Source of the DNA: Roseovarius pacificus
GTDB lineage: Bacteria; Pseudomonadota; Alphaproteobacteria; Rhodobacterales; Rhodobacteraceae
Assembly: GCF_900142665.1 (NCBI RefSeq)
Contig: NZ_FRBR01000002.1
Location: 62,001-126,000 of the forward strand
DNA length: 64,000 nucleotides
Reading direction: 5' to 3'
Shown: positions 43,796 to 52,976 of the stretch, piece after piece
Position numbering within the stretch: the stretch's first letter is position 1
Layout: the number at the start of each line of letters is the position of its first letter
Program-made: the position numbers and the translations under genes
Notes under the pieces: generated by a model
Told to the model about the DNA's origin: nothing
Database searches by the model: none
What the model saw: only the letters and a program-made list of their open reading frames with translations

Positions 43796-44902
43796 ATGAC
43801 TTCCAGATTCCACTACGATCTCGTGGCGCTCGTGATCTTTACGGTCGTGATTGTATTCGGAGTTCCGGCTCTGATGAACTACGACGGTTTCGAACTCAAC
43901 ACGTTCGCGCGATACCTCGCATTGGCGATCGTATCCATGGCTCTGGCGCTGTCATGGGGCACGGCTGGACTGCTCAACCTGGGGCAGGCCGCGACCTTTG
44001 GCATGGGGTCATATGCAATGGCCATGCACCTGAAACTGCGTGCAAGCAATGGGCTGCCGGATTTCATGGGATGGAACAACGTTCCGGAACTTCCCTTGAT
44101 ATGGATGCCTTTCGAATCCCTTGCCTTCACGTTGCTGGCCGGATTGCTGATCCCTGCTTTCGTCGGAGGGCTGATCGCGATTTTCATGTTCCGCGCCCGG
44201 ATTGCCGGTGTTTTCGTGGCAATCATCACGCTGGCTTTTCTGGTGGCGTTCCAGCTTCTGGTCATTGATCAGCAAGGCCTGACCGGAGGGCAGAACGGGC
44301 TGACCGGCCTGGCGCAATTGTCGCTTCCGGGCTGGACGGTCGATCCCTACAGCATGGGGTTTTACTACCTCGTTGCAGGGTGCCTGGCCGTTGCGCTTGC
44401 CGTTGGTGTTTACCTGACCCACAGCAAATTCGGTCTGGTCCTTCGCGCCATTCGCGAGGATGCCGATCGGACGCGTTTCTTCGGCTACAACGTCGCAACG
44501 TATCAGACAGCGGTTTTTTGCATCTCAGCCGCGCTCGCGGGGTGGGCGGGGATGCTTTACACGATGGTGCTGGAATTCGCGTCGCCAACCTACATGGGCG
44601 TTTCGTTCAGTCTGGCGATTGTCATCTGGTGCGCTGTCGGCGGGCGGGAGTCGGTCATTGCCGCGGCGTTCGGGGCGATTATCGTCAACATGCTCGAGGG
44701 GCGGCTTTCGGACGTATTCGTTGAAGGCTGGCACCTCATGCTGGGCGTGATCTTCGTGCTTGTCGTCATGTTCATGCCGCGCGGCATCTACGGATTGCTG
44801 TCCGAACTCGCGGCGAAACTTCGGCGGGCGGGGCGGCAGGGAAATGCCGCCAGCATAGACCCCTCGTCAAAAACTCAACTCGAAACCGGGCAGGAGCAAT
44901 AA
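43796..44902 (+). CDS. ABC permease, UrtC/LivM-like
   Basis: 368 residues. LivM-type permease: YLALAIVSMALALSWGTAGLLNLGQAATFGMGSY, then TGGQNGLTGLAQL and the coupling loop REDADRTRFFGYNVATYQ. An extended hydrophilic C-terminus ends GQEQ. Second transmembrane component of the importer. It ends 2 bp before the ATPase gene. Confidence 0.9.
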   Translation: MTSRFHYDLVALVIFTVVIVFGVPALMNYDGFELNTFARYLALAIVSMALALSWGTAGLLNLGQAATFGMGSYAMAMHLKLRASNGLPDFMGWNNVPELPLIWMPFESLAFTLLAGLLIPAFVGGLIAIFMFRARIAGVFVAIITLAFLVAFQLLVIDQQGLTGGQNGLTGLAQLSLPGWTVDPYSMGFYYLVAGCLAVALAVGVYLTHSKFGLVLRAIREDADRTRFFGYNVATYQTAVFCISAALAGWAGMLYTMVLEFASPTYMGVSFSLAIVIWCAVGGRESVIAAAFGAIIVNMLEGRLSDVFVEGWHLMLGVIFVLVVMFMPRGIYGLLSELAAKLRRAGRQGNAASIDPSSKTQLETGQEQ

Positions 44903-44904
44903 CC

Positions 44905-45633
44905 ATGCAGCAACTGCAAGTCACCGATCTGCATGTAGAATTCGGCGGTCTGCGCGCCGTGGACGGGCTCAGCTTTGCCGTGGAAGAAGGAGAGATTCTT
45001 TGCCTGCTGGGGCCGAATGGTGCGGGGAAGTCCACGACTTTGGATCTGATCTGCGGCAAGACCCAGCCAACGGGCGGGTCCATACGGCTGAATGGAACCG
45101 AAATTTCACAGATGCTGGAGTTTCGCCGTGCCCGTCTTGGTATTGGCCGCAAGTTTCAGGTTCCCTCAGTTTACAGGGATCTGACCGTCGCCGAGAACCT
45201 GTCGGTCGCAAGATCGCGGCGACCGGGGCTGTGGAGCGCTTTGACGCGTTTCTCTCTTTCTGACGTGCGGGAGACGGAAGGAATTCTGGAACGGGTCGAC
45301 CTGAGTTCGAAGCGTGAAGAACTGGCGGGCAACCTGTCACATGGTGAGACGCAATGGCTGGAGATCGCCATGCTGATTGCGCAGGACAGCCGGCTGATCC
45401 TGATGGATGAGCCCACCGCCGGCATGACGATTCAGGAAACCGAGAAAACCGCCGAAATTTTCCGATCCCTGAGCGACAGCCACACCCTGATTGTCGTCGA
45501 GCACGACATGTCGTTCGTCCGCACCGTCGCCGACCGGATCATCGTGATGAACCGTGGCGCGATGCTTGCAGAGGGTTCGATCGAGGAAATCGAAACCAAT
45601 GAAGACGTGAAAACAGCGTATCTGGGGCATTGA
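44905..45633 (+). CDS. ABC ATPase, UrtD/LivG-like
   Basis: 242 residues. Walker A GPNGAGKSTT near 33-42; signature LSHGETQWLEIA near 143; Walker B LILMDEPTAGM near 163; H-loop IVVEHDMSF near 196. LSHGE replaces LSGGQ, as is common for LivG/UrtD. It supplies one ATPase subunit of the importer; the other is the next gene. Confidence 0.92.
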   Translation: MQQLQVTDLHVEFGGLRAVDGLSFAVEEGEILCLLGPNGAGKSTTLDLICGKTQPTGGSIRLNGTEISQMLEFRRARLGIGRKFQVPSVYRDLTVAENLSVARSRRPGLWSALTRFSLSDVRETEGILERVDLSSKREELAGNLSHGETQWLEIAMLIAQDSRLILMDEPTAGMTIQETEKTAEIFRSLSDSHTLIVVEHDMSFVRTVADRIIVMNRGAMLAEGSIEEIETNEDVKTAYLGH

Positions 45634-45635
45634 TC

Positions 45636-46337
45636 ATGGAAAATATGCAAGCGAGAGACCTGTATTCCTTTTACGGAAAGAGCCCGGTGATCCTGGGGGT
45701 GTCTTTCGATCTGGACCCCGGTGAGTTTCTGGCGGTGCTCGGACGGAACGGCGTCGGGAAAACCACGCTTCTCAAATCCATCATGGGGCTGACGGATCGT
45801 TGCGAAGGCGGGCTTGCCTTCGGGAGCCAGGACATACTGGGGTTGTCTACGCCCCAGAGATCGAAGCTCGGGATCGCGTATATCCCGCAAGGCCGTGAAG
45901 TCATTCCCCAGTTCACGGTTCGCGAGAATATACTCATGGGCACATTTGCCCGACCGGACGGCAAGCGTGACATACCGGACTACCTGTTCGAGATGTTCCC
46001 GATTCTCGACGAGTTCATTTCACGCCGCGGCGGCGATTTGTCCGGCGGTCAGCAGCAACAGCTGGCGATTGCCAGAGCGCTGGCCATGGACCCCAAGATT
46101 CTCATCCTCGATGAGCCCACGGAGGGCATTCAGCCCAATATCGTGAAACAGATCGAGGATGCGATTGTCCGGCTCAATCGGGAACGCGGGCTGGGCATCA
46201 TCCTTGTCGAGCAAAATGTGCCGTTTGCACGAACAGCATCGGACCGCTTTCTGGTGCTGGACAAGGGGCGCGTCGTTCTGAGCGGGAAATCCGAAGACCT
46301 CACCGACGACGTTGTCGAAAAACACCTGACATTCTGA
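45636..46337 (+). CDS. ABC ATPase, UrtE/LivF-like
   Basis: 233 residues from the ATG at 45636; a TTG at 45630 is possible. Walker A GRNGVGKTTLLKSIMG near 34-49; signature LSGGQQQQLAIARAL near 133; Walker B ILILDEPTEGIQPNIV near 153; H-loop LVEQNVPFA. LivF-type motifs (PQGREVIPQFTV, EGIQP) identify it as the partner of the UrtD-like protein. Confidence 0.92.
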   Translation: MENMQARDLYSFYGKSPVILGVSFDLDPGEFLAVLGRNGVGKTTLLKSIMGLTDRCEGGLAFGSQDILGLSTPQRSKLGIAYIPQGREVIPQFTVRENILMGTFARPDGKRDIPDYLFEMFPILDEFISRRGGDLSGGQQQQLAIARALAMDPKILILDEPTEGIQPNIVKQIEDAIVRLNRERGLGIILVEQNVPFARTASDRFLVLDKGRVVLSGKSEDLTDDVVEKHLTF

Positions 46338-46385
46338 CCGGTCAGGACAATCCACCATCAAGGACCAACAGGAAAGGACCAGAAA

Positions 46386-47429
46386 ATGAGACATGGTGAC
46401 ATTTCAAGCAGCGACAACACGGTTGGTGTCGCGGTTGTGAACTACAAGATGCCAAGGCTTCATACCAAGGCCGAGGTCATGGAGAACGCAGAAAAGATTG
46501 CGGACATGATCATTGGAATGAAGCAGGGCCTGCCCGGCATGGATCTGGTGATCTTCCCGGAATACAGCACGCAGGGTATCATGTACGACCCTGACGAGAT
46601 GATGGAAACGGCCGCCAGCATTCCCGGCGACGAAACGGAAGTGTTCGCCAGAGCGTGCCGCAAGGCCAATACCTGGGGCGTTTTTTCGCTTACCGGGGAG
46701 CGTCACGAAGAGCATCCGAAAAAGACGCCCTACAACACGCTTATCCTGATGAACAACAAGGGTGAGGTCGTGCAGAAATATCGCAAGATCCTGCCTTGGA
46801 ACCCGATCGAAGGCTGGTATCCCGGCGATCAGACATATGTTGTCGAAGGTCCGAAAGGCCTCAAGGTCAGCCTGATTATCTGCGACGATGGCAACTATCC
46901 CGAAATCTGGCGCGATTGCGCGATGAAGGGGGCGGAACTGATCGTTCGCTGCCAGGGATACATGTATCCCGCGAAAGATCAGCAGGTCATCATGGCCAAA
47001 GCCATGGCCTGGGCCAACAACAGCTATGTCGCGGTGGCCAACGCTGCGGGTTTCGACGGTGTCTACAGCTATTTCGGACACTCGGCGATCATCGGATTCG
47101 ACGGGCGTACCCTGGGCGAATGCGGCGAGGAAGAGATGGGTATCCAGTATGCCCAGCTTTCGATCCCGGAAATTCGCGATGCGCGCGCCAACGATCAATC
47201 GCAGAACCATCTCTTCAAGCTGCTGCACCGTGGATATACGGGCATTCATGCCTCGGGAGATGGCGACAAGGGCGTGGCGGAATGTCCGTTCGAGTTCTAT
47301 CGCAACTGGGTCAATGACGCGGAAAAAACGCGCGAGCATGTCGAGTCCTTCACGCGTTCGACGATCGGCGTGGCCTGCTGTCCCGTCGGAGGCTTGCCGA
47401 CAGGCGCCAAAGAAAAAGAAGCGAAATGA
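46386..47429 (+). CDS. amiE: Aliphatic amidase
   Basis: 347 residues, a near-textbook AmiE. The start [20 protein letters not shown] is that of the Pseudomonas enzyme. The nitrilase-superfamily triad is in register: Glu59 (FPEYS), Lys134 (YRKILP) and Cys166 (LIICDDGN), with Glu142 (PIEGW) also kept. It hydrolyses short aliphatic amides (acetamide, propionamide) to acid and ammonium. It sits between the ABC importer and amiBCR, so the operon both imports and cleaves amides. An 18-base palindrome follows its stop. Confidence 0.96.
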   Translation: MRHGDISSSDNTVGVAVVNYKMPRLHTKAEVMENAEKIADMIIGMKQGLPGMDLVIFPEYSTQGIMYDPDEMMETAASIPGDETEVFARACRKANTWGVFSLTGERHEEHPKKTPYNTLILMNNKGEVVQKYRKILPWNPIEGWYPGDQTYVVEGPKGLKVSLIICDDGNYPEIWRDCAMKGAELIVRCQGYMYPAKDQQVIMAKAMAWANNSYVAVANAAGFDGVYSYFGHSAIIGFDGRTLGECGEEEMGIQYAQLSIPEIRDARANDQSQNHLFKLLHRGYTGIHASGDGDKGVAECPFEFYRNWVNDAEKTREHVESFTRSTIGVACCPVGGLPTGAKEKEAK

Positions 47430-47448
47430 TCGTTCATGAGCTATATGG

Positions 47449-47466
47449 GCGGCCCGGCCGGGCCGC
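47449..47466 (+). repeat. Perfect 18-bp palindrome between amiE and amiB
   Basis: GCGGCCCGGCCGGGCCGC lies 20 bp after the amiE stop and 30 bp before amiB. It forms a strong GC hairpin without T-run. Such intercistronic hairpins often protect upstream mRNA from 3' decay or reduce downstream translation; here this would favour amidase over the regulators. Confidence 0.65.
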
Positions 47467-47496
47467 TCATCCTCAGTTCAATTGGTAGGAGCGGAC

Positions 47497-48633
47497 ATGC
47501 CTTTCCTGACGGACCGGATGCATGACACCCAGAGACAACAAAAGCTCGAAGCCGCCCTGGCGGATGAAAATGCCGGCGCTGTCGGGAGGGCCGATCACAA
47601 AGCAGCTTCTGCGCGTGCTCTTGCATCGCGCTTTTCATTCGATCTCGATCTGGTCGAGGCCGAACTGCGCGCGGCGATCATCGGGCAGGACGAGGCGATC
47701 GGGCAGGTGTTGGAAATCCTGAAGGTCGTTCGTGCCGATATCGGCGATCCGCGAAAACCTCTGGCATCCGTGCTCTTTTGCGGTCCGACGGGGGTGGGCA
47801 AGACGGAAACGGTCCGTACGATTGCACGGGCGATGTATGGCGATGCGGATGCGTTTTGCAGGATTGATATGAACACGCTCTCGCAGGAGCATTATGCCGC
47901 CGCGCTTACGGGCGCACCGCCGGGATATGTGGGGTCCAAGGAAGGGACGACCATTCTGGATCAGGAAAAGATCGAAGGAACCCGGAACCTTCCGGGGCTG
48001 GTTCTGTTCGACGAACTCGAAAAAGCGAGCAACGAAGTGGTGCTTGCCCTGATGAACGTATTCGACAATGGTATCCTGACCGTAGCTTCGGGGGAGCGCA
48101 CATATTCCTTCAGAAACAGCCTGATCTTTATGTCATCCAACCTCGGAGCGCGGGAATTGATGGCGCTCGACGACGCGGTCGCATTTACCCCGCGCGCGAT
48201 CTGGGCGCGGCTGACCAGTGTCTCCAAACCGCGGAGCGAACGCGCGCATGACATCGTCATGCGTTGCCTGCTGGAGCGATTTCCACCGGAACTGGTGAAC
48301 AGGATCGATCATATCGATACGTTCAACTGGATCGGCAGCGACAAGATGCCAGCGCTTGTCGATGTGGAATTCGAACGTTTGAACAGGCGCCTGAAGAAAC
48401 ATGACCTCTGGCTTGAAATTTCCGACGAGGTTAGAGGTTTTGTTGCGTCGAAAGGCTATGATAAACGCTTTGGCGCACGGGGGCTTCGGCGTGCGATAAG
48501 GCGCCACCTGGAGTTTCCTCTGGCCGGGTATCTGCTTGGCGATCACGGAGATTTCTCGCCTCCTGACGGAAGCGCCGTGATCAGGATACAGGCCCAGTAC
48601 CGAGATGGAATTGTTTCATTTCGACAGTTTTGA
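47497..48633 (+). CDS. amiB: AAA+ ATPase AmiB-like
   Basis: 378 residues from the ATG at 47497 (AGGAG upstream; a TTG at 47482 would add five residues). ClpB/ClpX-like AAA+ core: ARALASRFSFDLDLVEAELRAAIIGQDEAI, Walker A CGPTGVGKTETVRTIA near 98, Walker B VLFDELEKAS near 169 and sensor-2 region KRFGARGLRRAIRRHLEFPLA near 327. In Pseudomonas amiB lies between amiE and amiC and encodes such an ATPase of poorly known role. The same order here supports the name. Confidence 0.85.
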   Translation: MPFLTDRMHDTQRQQKLEAALADENAGAVGRADHKAASARALASRFSFDLDLVEAELRAAIIGQDEAIGQVLEILKVVRADIGDPRKPLASVLFCGPTGVGKTETVRTIARAMYGDADAFCRIDMNTLSQEHYAAALTGAPPGYVGSKEGTTILDQEKIEGTRNLPGLVLFDELEKASNEVVLALMNVFDNGILTVASGERTYSFRNSLIFMSSNLGARELMALDDAVAFTPRAIWARLTSVSKPRSERAHDIVMRCLLERFPPELVNRIDHIDTFNWIGSDKMPALVDVEFERLNRRLKKHDLWLEISDEVRGFVASKGYDKRFGARGLRRAIRRHLEFPLAGYLLGDHGDFSPPDGSAVIRIQAQYRDGIVSFRQF

Positions 48634-48647
48634 AAGGGATTTCTTCG

Positions 48648-49799
48648 TTGGAAAGTTGGAAAATCGGGCTGCTGTTTTCAGTGACGGGGGTAACGTCGAT
48701 TATCGAGCGATCGCAACTGAACGGGGCGTTGCTTGCGATCGATCAGATCAATGCGAAAGGCGGCGTGCTCGGTCGTCCATTGGAGCCCGTTCGCTATGAT
48801 CCGGCCTCGGTCGTCAAACGATACGGGGAACTGGCAGAAAAACTGATCGTCGAAGACAAGATCAGTGTGATTTTCGGCTGCTATATGTCGTCATCGCGCA
48901 AAGAAGTGCTGCCCGTTGTCGAACGCCGGAACGCATTGTTTTTCTATCCGACCCTTTACGAAGGCTTCGAGTATTCTCCCAACGTGATCTATGGCGGTGC
49001 ATGTCCGAACCAGAACAGCGTTCCGCTGGCCAATTTCCTGATGAACACCTATGGGAAACGCGTTTTCTTTGTCGGGTCCGATTACATATATCCGAGGGAA
49101 TCCAACCGCGTCATGCGCAATGTTCTTCGCCAGGGCGGCGGGGAAGTCACGGGCGAAGTCTATTTCGACCTCGAGGCGGAAGCCGCGGATTTCTCCGGCG
49201 TCGTCGACGAGATCATGAAGGTGAAGCCCGATGCAATTTTTTCGACAGTTGTCGGACAAGCCTGTATTGAGTTCTATAAAGCCTATCATCTGGCCGGTGG
49301 GGACGGTCGAAAGTGTCCAATTGCCAGCCTGACCACGAATGAAGGGGAGATCGACGCCATAGGTCCTGAAGCTTCGGCCGGGCACATCACCGCCGCACCG
49401 TATTTCCGCTCGGTCCATTCACCGGCCAATCGCCGGTTCCTCAAGGCATATGAGGAAAAATTCGGTTCGACAGTGGATGTCACCAGTTGTTGCGAAGCGA
49501 CCTATAGCCAGGTCCATATGTTTGCTCTTGCGCTTGAAGAGACGGGTGAGATCGATACCGAATGTTTGCGAGAGGCGTTGCTGGGCGCGAGTTTCGACGC
49601 CCCTCAGGGGCAAATCAAGATAGACCCCGACAACAATCACACTTATCTGCAATCGCGAATCGCAAAGGTCGATAACAACGGTGAATTCGTCATCGAGGCC
49701 AAGGTGCGCCGCGCGATCAAGCCAGACCCTTATCTGGTGTTTCCAGCCATCCATGACTGGAGCTTCCGGACGCTGAAAGTGGCCGGAGGCGGGCGTTAG
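48648..49799 (+). CDS. amiC: Amide sensor / AmiR repressor AmiC
   Basis: 383 residues if the TTG at 48648 is used (AAGGGA 8 nt upstream); a TTG at 48630 overlaps the amiB stop and adds six residues. The protein resembles AmiC throughout: IGLLFSVTGVTSIIERSQ, GCYMSSSRKEVLPVVERRNAL, FFYPTLYEGFEYSPNVIYGG, FVGSDYIYPRESNRVMR, FSTVVG and QNSVPLANFL. It is a periplasmic-binding-protein fold without signal peptide, so cytoplasmic. In Pseudomonas AmiC holds AmiR inactive until amide binds. The Tyr/Ser/Thr ligand loops are kept. Confidence 0.93.
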   Translation: MESWKIGLLFSVTGVTSIIERSQLNGALLAIDQINAKGGVLGRPLEPVRYDPASVVKRYGELAEKLIVEDKISVIFGCYMSSSRKEVLPVVERRNALFFYPTLYEGFEYSPNVIYGGACPNQNSVPLANFLMNTYGKRVFFVGSDYIYPRESNRVMRNVLRQGGGEVTGEVYFDLEAEAADFSGVVDEIMKVKPDAIFSTVVGQACIEFYKAYHLAGGDGRKCPIASLTTNEGEIDAIGPEASAGHITAAPYFRSVHSPANRRFLKAYEEKFGSTVDVTSCCEATYSQVHMFALALEETGEIDTECLREALLGASFDAPQGQIKIDPDNNHTYLQSRIAKVDNNGEFVIEAKVRRAIKPDPYLVFPAIHDWSFRTLKVAGGGR

Positions 49800-49800
49800 C

Positions 49801-50400
49801 ATGAGTGATCCGATCCAGGATCTCAGGGATCTTCATGCGCTTGTCGTCCACCCGAGGGACAGAAGCGCCGACGAGCTGATGCAGCAAGTCAACAGGATCG
49901 GGTGTAATTTTGACCATATGTGGCCGGTGCCCAAAACGCTGCCGGAGAAGTTCGATCTGGTGTTTGTCGATGTAACGGATCAAAACGCGCAAAGGCTGAA
50001 GTCATTTATCGGAAGCAGCCCGAAATCGCCTTCGGTCGTGGCCATTATCGGCTATGAAAACCCTTCGGTTCTCGATCTGATTTTCGAGATCGGGGCGCAT
50101 TCGGTATTGATGAAACCGGTGCGTGCCGCAGGTGTGTTGAGCAGTATGCTGATGGCGCGCCGGTTCCAGCAGGAGCAGTTACACTTTGAAAAAGACCTCA
50201 CCAAGCTGCGTGAGAAACTCGATAATGTGCAAAAGGTGAATGACGCCAAGTTCATCCTGATGCGGCATCGCGGAATTACCGAGAGGCAAGCCTACGATCT
50301 GATACGCAAGCAGGCGATGGCGAAAAGAGCGACCACGACAGAGATCGCGCAATCAATCATCAATGCCGAGAGTATCCTTAGCAATATGGGGGATACATGA
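49801..50400 (+). CDS. amiR: ANTAR antiterminator AmiR
   Basis: 199 residues. A degenerate receiver domain (residues about 10-120) lacks the phosphorylatable Asp arrangement. A coiled coil follows (EKDLTKLREKLDNVQKVNDAKF, about 128-150). The C-terminal ANTAR domain is FILMRHRGITERQAYDLIRKQAMAKRATTTEIAQ near 150-185. AmiR binds leader RNA to block termination when released from AmiC. It starts 1 bp after the amiC stop with GGAGG upstream. The leader at 41472-41556 is the obvious target. Last gene of the operon. Confidence 0.95.
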   Translation: MSDPIQDLRDLHALVVHPRDRSADELMQQVNRIGCNFDHMWPVPKTLPEKFDLVFVDVTDQNAQRLKSFIGSSPKSPSVVAIIGYENPSVLDLIFEIGAHSVLMKPVRAAGVLSSMLMARRFQQEQLHFEKDLTKLREKLDNVQKVNDAKFILMRHRGITERQAYDLIRKQAMAKRATTTEIAQSIINAESILSNMGDT

Positions 50401-50464
50401 CCGGCTGGGGTGCAGGCCGATCTGCCGCTCGGTCGGGGTGCTCCGGGACCGTCTCAGGCGGCGT

Positions 50465-51379
50465 TCATATCTGGCCGATGACGAAATCCGGCACGATGCC
50501 GGACCGGCCTACCGCGGTGTCGGCGTCCATCCCGGCCAGCAGGCCGTGATTCATCACCAGTGCCGTGGCAAACCCCATGTGCCGCCCGCCTAGGACATCG
50601 GTGTGCAGCGTATCGCCAACCATCAGCACCCGGGCAGGGGGCGGCAGCGGATCGTGGCGTGCCAGAGCAAGATCGTAGATTTCGCCAAAGGGCTTGCCCA
50701 GAAACCGCGGTTCGATCCCCGTGACATCGGCAAGACGGTGCGCGAAATAGCCGGGCTCACGTGACAACCCGCCCTCGCGCGGGGCGACAATATCGGGGTT
50801 GCCGACGATCACCGGCCGGGGATTTTTGCACAGCGAATTTTCAAGCATATCCTGGCGCGCATCCGTCCAGCCGTCCGAGCCGACCAGCAGGATGCCTTCG
50901 GCTGCGTCATAGGCGGCGGGGTCGTCCGCAAGGACATGCGCGTCGATCCCGTTCAGGTCGTCGGTTCCGTTGACCGCGTTAAGCATCATGCCCCATCTCC
51001 GGGGTGGCATGCTGGCGAGATGCGCAAGCAGTGCTTCGCGGCTTGTGACCACCTCGGACGGGCTGAAATCGAAACCGAGACGGGTATAGCGCTGCATCAT
51101 CCGCGCCTTGGGATACCCTGCGGAGTTCGACACCACCATGACTCGCTTGCCCGCCGCCCGCAGCGCCGCAATCCTTTCGACCGCGCCGTCAATCGGCGTT
51201 TCGCCAACGTTCAACACGCCATAGGCGTCGAGCAGGATCAGATCGAACGCCTCCGCGATGTTCTCCAGCGACGACGCAGCTGTCCAGTTCGTGCCGAACG
51301 TGGCCCCTGGCAGGCGATGGCGGACCGAGAGATAGGCGTTGAATGCGGTCTCGGCGTCTGTCGTCATCATTCGGTTCAA
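50465..51379 (-). CDS. HAD class IIA hydrolase of phosphonate/phosphate-ester locus
   Basis: 304 residues, TIGR01459-like HAD-IIA. Motif I is LLDAYGVLNVGETP near residues 48-58 (DxxGVL variant of class IIA), then VVSNSAGYP (motif II), IVGNPDIVAPRE and the Asp-rich VLMVGDTLHTDVLGG near 257 (motif IV). It probably removes phosphate from an imported organic phosphate. It overlaps the PhnE-like permease by 4 bp, so it is the last gene of phnDCEE-HAD. Confidence 0.8.
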   Translation of the reverse strand: MNRMMTTDAETAFNAYLSVRHRLPGATFGTNWTAASSLENIAEAFDLILLDAYGVLNVGETPIDGAVERIAALRAAGKRVMVVSNSAGYPKARMMQRYTRLGFDFSPSEVVTSREALLAHLASMPPRRWGMMLNAVNGTDDLNGIDAHVLADDPAAYDAAEGILLVGSDGWTDARQDMLENSLCKNPRPVIVGNPDIVAPREGGLSREPGYFAHRLADVTGIEPRFLGKPFGEIYDLALARHDPLPPPARVLMVGDTLHTDVLGGRHMGFATALVMNHGLLAGMDADTAVGRSGIVPDFVIGQI

Positions 51380-52185
51380 AGGATGCGCCGCCGCAGGAAG
51401 GCCGAGACGATCTCACCCAGTACCACCAGCGCCAGGATCGCCAGAAGAATGGTTGCCGCTTCGGGCCAGTTGAAGGTGTCGATTGCGCCTTGCAGGATGA
51501 TGCCGATCCCGCCTGCGCCGACGAGGCCCAGCACGGTGGATTCCCGCAGGTTGATATCCCACCGCAGGATCGCGACGGCCCAGAAGGTCGGCATGACCTG
51601 CGGAATGATCGCATAGACGATCACCTTGAAACGCGAGGCTCCGGTGGCTTCGAGCGCCTCGACCGGGCGCTTGTCGATTTCCTCGATCGCTTCGCCGAGG
51701 AGCTTGCCGATAAAGCCGATGGACCGAAACATGATGGCCAGGATACCGGCAACGACGCCGGGGCCGAAGATGGCGACGAAAAGCAACGCCCAGATGATGG
51801 TGTTGACGGAACGCGACGTGACCAGGATCAGCCGCCCGAACCATAGTGTGGCGCGGTTGGGGGTGGTGTTCTGCGCCGCGAGATAAGCCACCGGCAAGGA
51901 CATCAGAACACCAAGGGCCGTCGCGAAGGTGGCGATGTTGACCGTTTCCATCAGCACGTTCAGGATCGTGCCGAGGTTGGACGGGTCGGGGGGATACATC
52001 CGGCCCAGAAGGTCGCCCATCTGTTCCGGTGCATCCCAGACCCATGCCCAGATGACGTCGATCGAACTCAGCGCCCAACCGAGCGCCAGCGCGCTGAAGG
52101 CGAATGCGGCGTATCGCTGCATCCGTTGTTTCGGGGTAAAGCGAGACCAGTCCTCACGACCGAATTTTTCGGCGATGGTGCTCAT
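51376..52185 (-). CDS. phnE: PhnE-like ABC permease (second)
   Basis: 269 residues. PhnE-type permease with about five to six TM segments and the coupling loop EAIEEIDKRPVEALEATGASRFKVIVYAIIPQVMP near 165-200. It pairs with the preceding PhnE-like permease; two different PhnE proteins make a heterodimeric channel. It overlaps the neighbour on both sides by 4 bp. Confidence 0.88.
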   Translation of the reverse strand: MSTIAEKFGREDWSRFTPKQRMQRYAAFAFSALALGWALSSIDVIWAWVWDAPEQMGDLLGRMYPPDPSNLGTILNVLMETVNIATFATALGVLMSLPVAYLAAQNTTPNRATLWFGRLILVTSRSVNTIIWALLFVAIFGPGVVAGILAIMFRSIGFIGKLLGEAIEEIDKRPVEALEATGASRFKVIVYAIIPQVMPTFWAVAILRWDINLRESTVLGLVGAGGIGIILQGAIDTFNWPEAATILLAILALVVLGEIVSAFLRRRIL

Positions 52186-52976
52186 CCGATGCGCTTCCTT
52201 ATTACGCCGCTGATCCCTTCGGAAATCAGGATCACGCCGACGATGACGATGGTGATGGCCAGCGCGAAATCATAGTCATAGCGCCCGAAGGCATTGGCGA
52301 GCGTTGCGCCGATCCCGCCTGCGCCGACGATCCCCACGACAGCCGAAGCGCGCAGGTTGGAATCGAGCTGATAGATCGAAAGGCCGATCTGGCGCGGCAT
52401 GATCTGGGGGAAGATCGCGTAGAACAATGTCGAGAGGTAAGGTGCTCCGGCGGCGCGCATCGCCTCGACCTGACCGAAATCTATCTCTTCGATCCGCTCG
52501 GCCAGCATCTTGGCGACGAAGCCGATGGAGTAGACGATCAGCGTCAGCACCCCTGCGAACGGGCCGAAACCCACCGCCTTGACGAAGATGATCGCAACGA
52601 TCACCGGGTGAAAGCTGCGGGCGATGATGATGATCGCGCGACCGAGATAGTAGATCGGCAGCGGTGCGATGTTGCGTGCGGCCATGAAGGCAATGGGGAT
52701 CGACAGCGCCACGCCGCCCGCAGTGGCCAGCAGGGCGATTTTCAGGCTTTCGAGAAACCCGTCGATCAGCAGGCCGCTGCGCTCGAAGCTCGGGGGGAAG
52801 GCTCCGCCGAAGATCCGCTTGGCCCGGCCGAGCCCATCGGCGACCCGTTCCCAGTCGACCGGCAGGCTTGTCCCGACCCAGAGGATATAGGAGATCACTC
52901 CGAGATAGACCGACCAGCGCACCCAGCGGTTGGCGATGAAGGGCGGTTTGCGCCAGGTGTCGGGTGTGCTGCTCAT
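52182..52976 (-). CDS. phnE: PhnE-like ABC permease (first)
   Basis: 264 residues, same fold: about six TM segments and the EAA-like loop LAERIEEIDFGQVEAMRAAGAPYLSTLFYAIFPQIMPRQIG. N-terminus MSSTPDTWRKPPFIANRWVRW. It overlaps phnC by 4 bp and the second permease by 4 bp, so the four transport genes are translationally coupled. Confidence 0.88.
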   Translation of the reverse strand: MSSTPDTWRKPPFIANRWVRWSVYLGVISYILWVGTSLPVDWERVADGLGRAKRIFGGAFPPSFERSGLLIDGFLESLKIALLATAGGVALSIPIAFMAARNIAPLPIYYLGRAIIIIARSFHPVIVAIIFVKAVGFGPFAGVLTLIVYSIGFVAKMLAERIEEIDFGQVEAMRAAGAPYLSTLFYAIFPQIMPRQIGLSIYQLDSNLRASAVVGIVGAGGIGATLANAFGRYDYDFALAITIVIVGVILISEGISGVIRKRIG

